Positions 62,673-64,000 of a stretch of 64,000 nt of DNA are shown here, in pieces (positions within the stretch are counted from its first letter, which is position 1; each line of letters starts with the position of its first letter). The position numbers and the translations under genes were made by a program. The stretch is from Caviibacter sp963550915 (lineage in GTDB: Bacteria > Fusobacteriota > Fusobacteriia > Fusobacteriales > Leptotrichiaceae). The DNA is taken from contig CAUVEB010000004.1 in the NCBI GenBank assembly GCA_963550915.1, positions 57,182 to 121,181 on the forward strand, in the 5' to 3' direction. A model generated the notes under the pieces. The model made no database searches. It was given only the letters and a program-made list of their open reading frames with translations, and had not been told where the DNA came from.

Positions 62673-63794
62673 TTAGAATAATTTTAAAGTATCTATTTTT
62701 GATTTATGAAAGTTTGTCATTGTAAGTCCAACTAGTCTTATATCGTTATGATTTTCAATAACATTTAATATGTCATACGCAAGTTTACATATATCGCTTT
62801 CTTCATTTAGTGGACTATCATAAGTCTTAGACTTAGTAATAGTCTTAAAATTAACATACCTTATTTTAACAATAAGTGTCTTAGGATATATTCTATCTTT
62901 TTTTATTATTTCAGATAAATAATCAGCAATTTCCTTTATATCAGCTAGTATATCATTATCACCTGTTGCATACTGATAATATGTCTTTTCTTTACCTATA
63001 GAAGTCTTCTTATTTCTAATATCCTCTTCATCATACATATATGAAGATTTACAACGAATTAAATCGTATATACCTCTACCTCTATTATCACCTAGTATAC
63101 TTATTAAATCAGTCTTTGATATATCAAGAAGTTGCCTAGTTGTATATATATTTAAGGTATTTAATATTTCAATTGTCTTTTTACCAATACCTGGGAATAC
63201 TTTTAAATTCTTGTCTATAATATAGTCCATAAACTGTTCTTTATTATAGAAAATATAAATACCATTAGGCTTATTTATCTCACTTGCAATTTTAGCCATA
63301 ACTCTGCTATTTCCTATACCTACCGATGAAGTAAGTTTAAACTTGTTATATATCACTTTTTTAAAATTCATAGCAAAACTATAAATCACATCTTCGTGTG
63401 ATAAATTATTAGATTTTTTCATTTTATCAGAAATATAGCTAGATATATCAATAAAGCCCTCGTCACAAGAAACAAACTTTGCCTTTGGAAAATATTTTTT
63501 AATAAATTGTTGTATTTTGTATCCTTGTAAAAAATAGTAATGTACTCTTGAGTTTACAATCTTAAGTTTTGGACAAAGCAATTTAGCTTCTGATGTTGGC
63601 ATTGCTGATCTTACACCATATTTTCTAGCTTCATAGCTACATGTTGTTACAATAGTATTACCTATTGCTATAGGCATATTTCTTAGATTTGGATTATCTC
63701 TTTGCTCTATTGAAGCAAAAAAAGCATCCATATCATAATGTAAATAATATTTATCTTCTAAATCATCAAATTCTTTAATTTTATCAAAATCCAT
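62673..63794 (-). CDS. dinB: DNA polymerase IV (Y family)
   Basis: 373 aa. Catalytic metal ligands in YLHYDMDAFFASIEQRDNP and VSCDEGFIDISSYI. Fingers and palm VTTCSYEARKYGVRSAMPTS, SSVGIGNSRVMAKIASEINK; HhH thumb KVFPGIGKKTIEILN; C-terminal little finger. Error-prone bypass of DNA lesions. Length normal. No SOS box is evident just upstream. Confidence 0.95.
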   Translation of the reverse strand: MDFDKIKEFDDLEDKYYLHYDMDAFFASIEQRDNPNLRNMPIAIGNTIVTTCSYEARKYGVRSAMPTSEAKLLCPKLKIVNSRVHYYFLQGYKIQQFIKKYFPKAKFVSCDEGFIDISSYISDKMKKSNNLSHEDVIYSFAMNFKKVIYNKFKLTSSVGIGNSRVMAKIASEINKPNGIYIFYNKEQFMDYIIDKNLKVFPGIGKKTIEILNTLNIYTTRQLLDISKTDLISILGDNRGRGIYDLIRCKSSYMYDEEDIRNKKTSIGKEKTYYQYATGDNDILADIKEIADYLSEIIKKDRIYPKTLIVKIRYVNFKTITKSKTYDSPLNEESDICKLAYDILNVIENHNDIRLVGLTMTNFHKSKIDTLKLF

Positions 63795-63830
63795 AGTAAT
63801 CCCTAATAATATTAATATATATAAAAAAAA

Positions 63831-63936
63831 TGGCGATTACCTATTTTCCCCATTTCTAAGTATCTTCGGCGTATACAGGCTTAACTTCTAGGTTCGAGAT
63901 GTAACTAGGTGTATCCCTGTAGCTATAATCACCACA
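63831..63936 (-). rRNA. rrf: 5S ribosomal RNA
   Basis: The minus strand reads TGTGGTGATTATAGCTACAG, GGATACACCTAGTTACATCT, CGAACCTAGAAGTTAAGCC, then TGTATACGCCGAAG and ends GGTAATCGCCA. The CGAACCxAGAAGTTAAGC loop is the 5S signature and the 5' TGGTGATTA pairs with TAATCGCCA. T8 follows as terminator. About 106 nt. Confidence 0.9.
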
Positions 63937-63952
63937 TTTTTAAATTTAAGCT

Positions 63953-64000
63953 TGGCGACTACCTATCTTCCCCACGAGTGAGTATTGTTGGCGTATACAG
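63953..64000 (-). rRNA. rrf: Second 5S ribosomal RNA, 3' part only
   Basis: The 48 bases at the edge match the 3' half of the first copy with several differences (TGGCGACTACC versus TGGCGATTACC; CACGAGTGAGTATTGTTGG versus ATTTCTAAGTATCTTCGG). It lies 16 nt upstream of the first copy on the same strand. The rest, and probably 23S and 16S, lie beyond the window. Confidence 0.85.

Noticed and set aside
1..64000. CRISPR array
   Set aside because: No set of regularly spaced 25-40-bp repeats was seen; the only tandem repeats are those in hsdS.

Overview
The window comes from a very AT-rich bacterium, most likely a member of the Fusobacteriota, family Leptotrichiaceae (Sneathia/Streptobacillus type). 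The basis is the base composition, the gene neighbourhoods (nusB-amaP-asp23, uvrC-rapZ, sigma-dnaN-gpsA-plsY) and the protein style. No 16S gene is present, so this assignment is inference. Most host genes lie on the minus strand.

Bases 1-30336 are mostly housekeeping and transport. They hold a nucleoside uptake and salvage cluster (ABC transporter, lipoprotein, deoA, deoC, deoD), uvrC-rapZ, a CstA-type carrier, and a glucose-family PTS operon with an unusual tandem EIIB protein. They continue with dnaN, a sigma-70 factor, gpsA and plsY, rlmD, an M20 hydrolase and a 1-phosphofructokinase-like kinase. A TPP-riboswitch thiamine-precursor transporter follows, with an osmoprotectant (OpuC-type) transporter embedded between its genes. 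yebC and small lipoproteins close the block. Between plsY and rlmD sits a 2.1-kb scar of an integrative element (17304-19468) that replaced the 3' end of rlmD and left the original 3' end next to plsY.

Bases 31339-55300 form an accessory and defence island. It begins with an MqsR-like toxin and a hybrid zinc-finger/HTH/DUF4065 antitoxin. Next is a five-gene type I restriction-modification locus (hsdM, rhuM, hsdS, a PrrC-like anticodon nuclease, hsdR). Its hsdS carries two kinds of tandem repeat: a CTTG tract that can switch a third recognition domain in or out of frame, and a 12-bp spacer repeat. After that come small membrane or unknown genes and many broken genes: an HD protein, an alpha/beta hydrolase, an FRG-domain protein and a WYL regulator. 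A two-gene Lamassu/ABC-3C-like system with a homopolymer frameshift follows, then the 3' end of a BREX brxL, and finally a HpaII-type cassette (xre, C5-methyltransferase, restriction enzyme, vsr) whose three enzyme genes each carry one in-frame stop.

Bases 55389-64000 return to core genes: guaA, a copper-type P-ATPase, a STAS/REC/PP2C phosphatase, nusB, amaP, asp23, a prolyl-tRNA editing protein and dinB. Two tandem, non-identical 5S rRNA genes end the window, the second cut by the edge.
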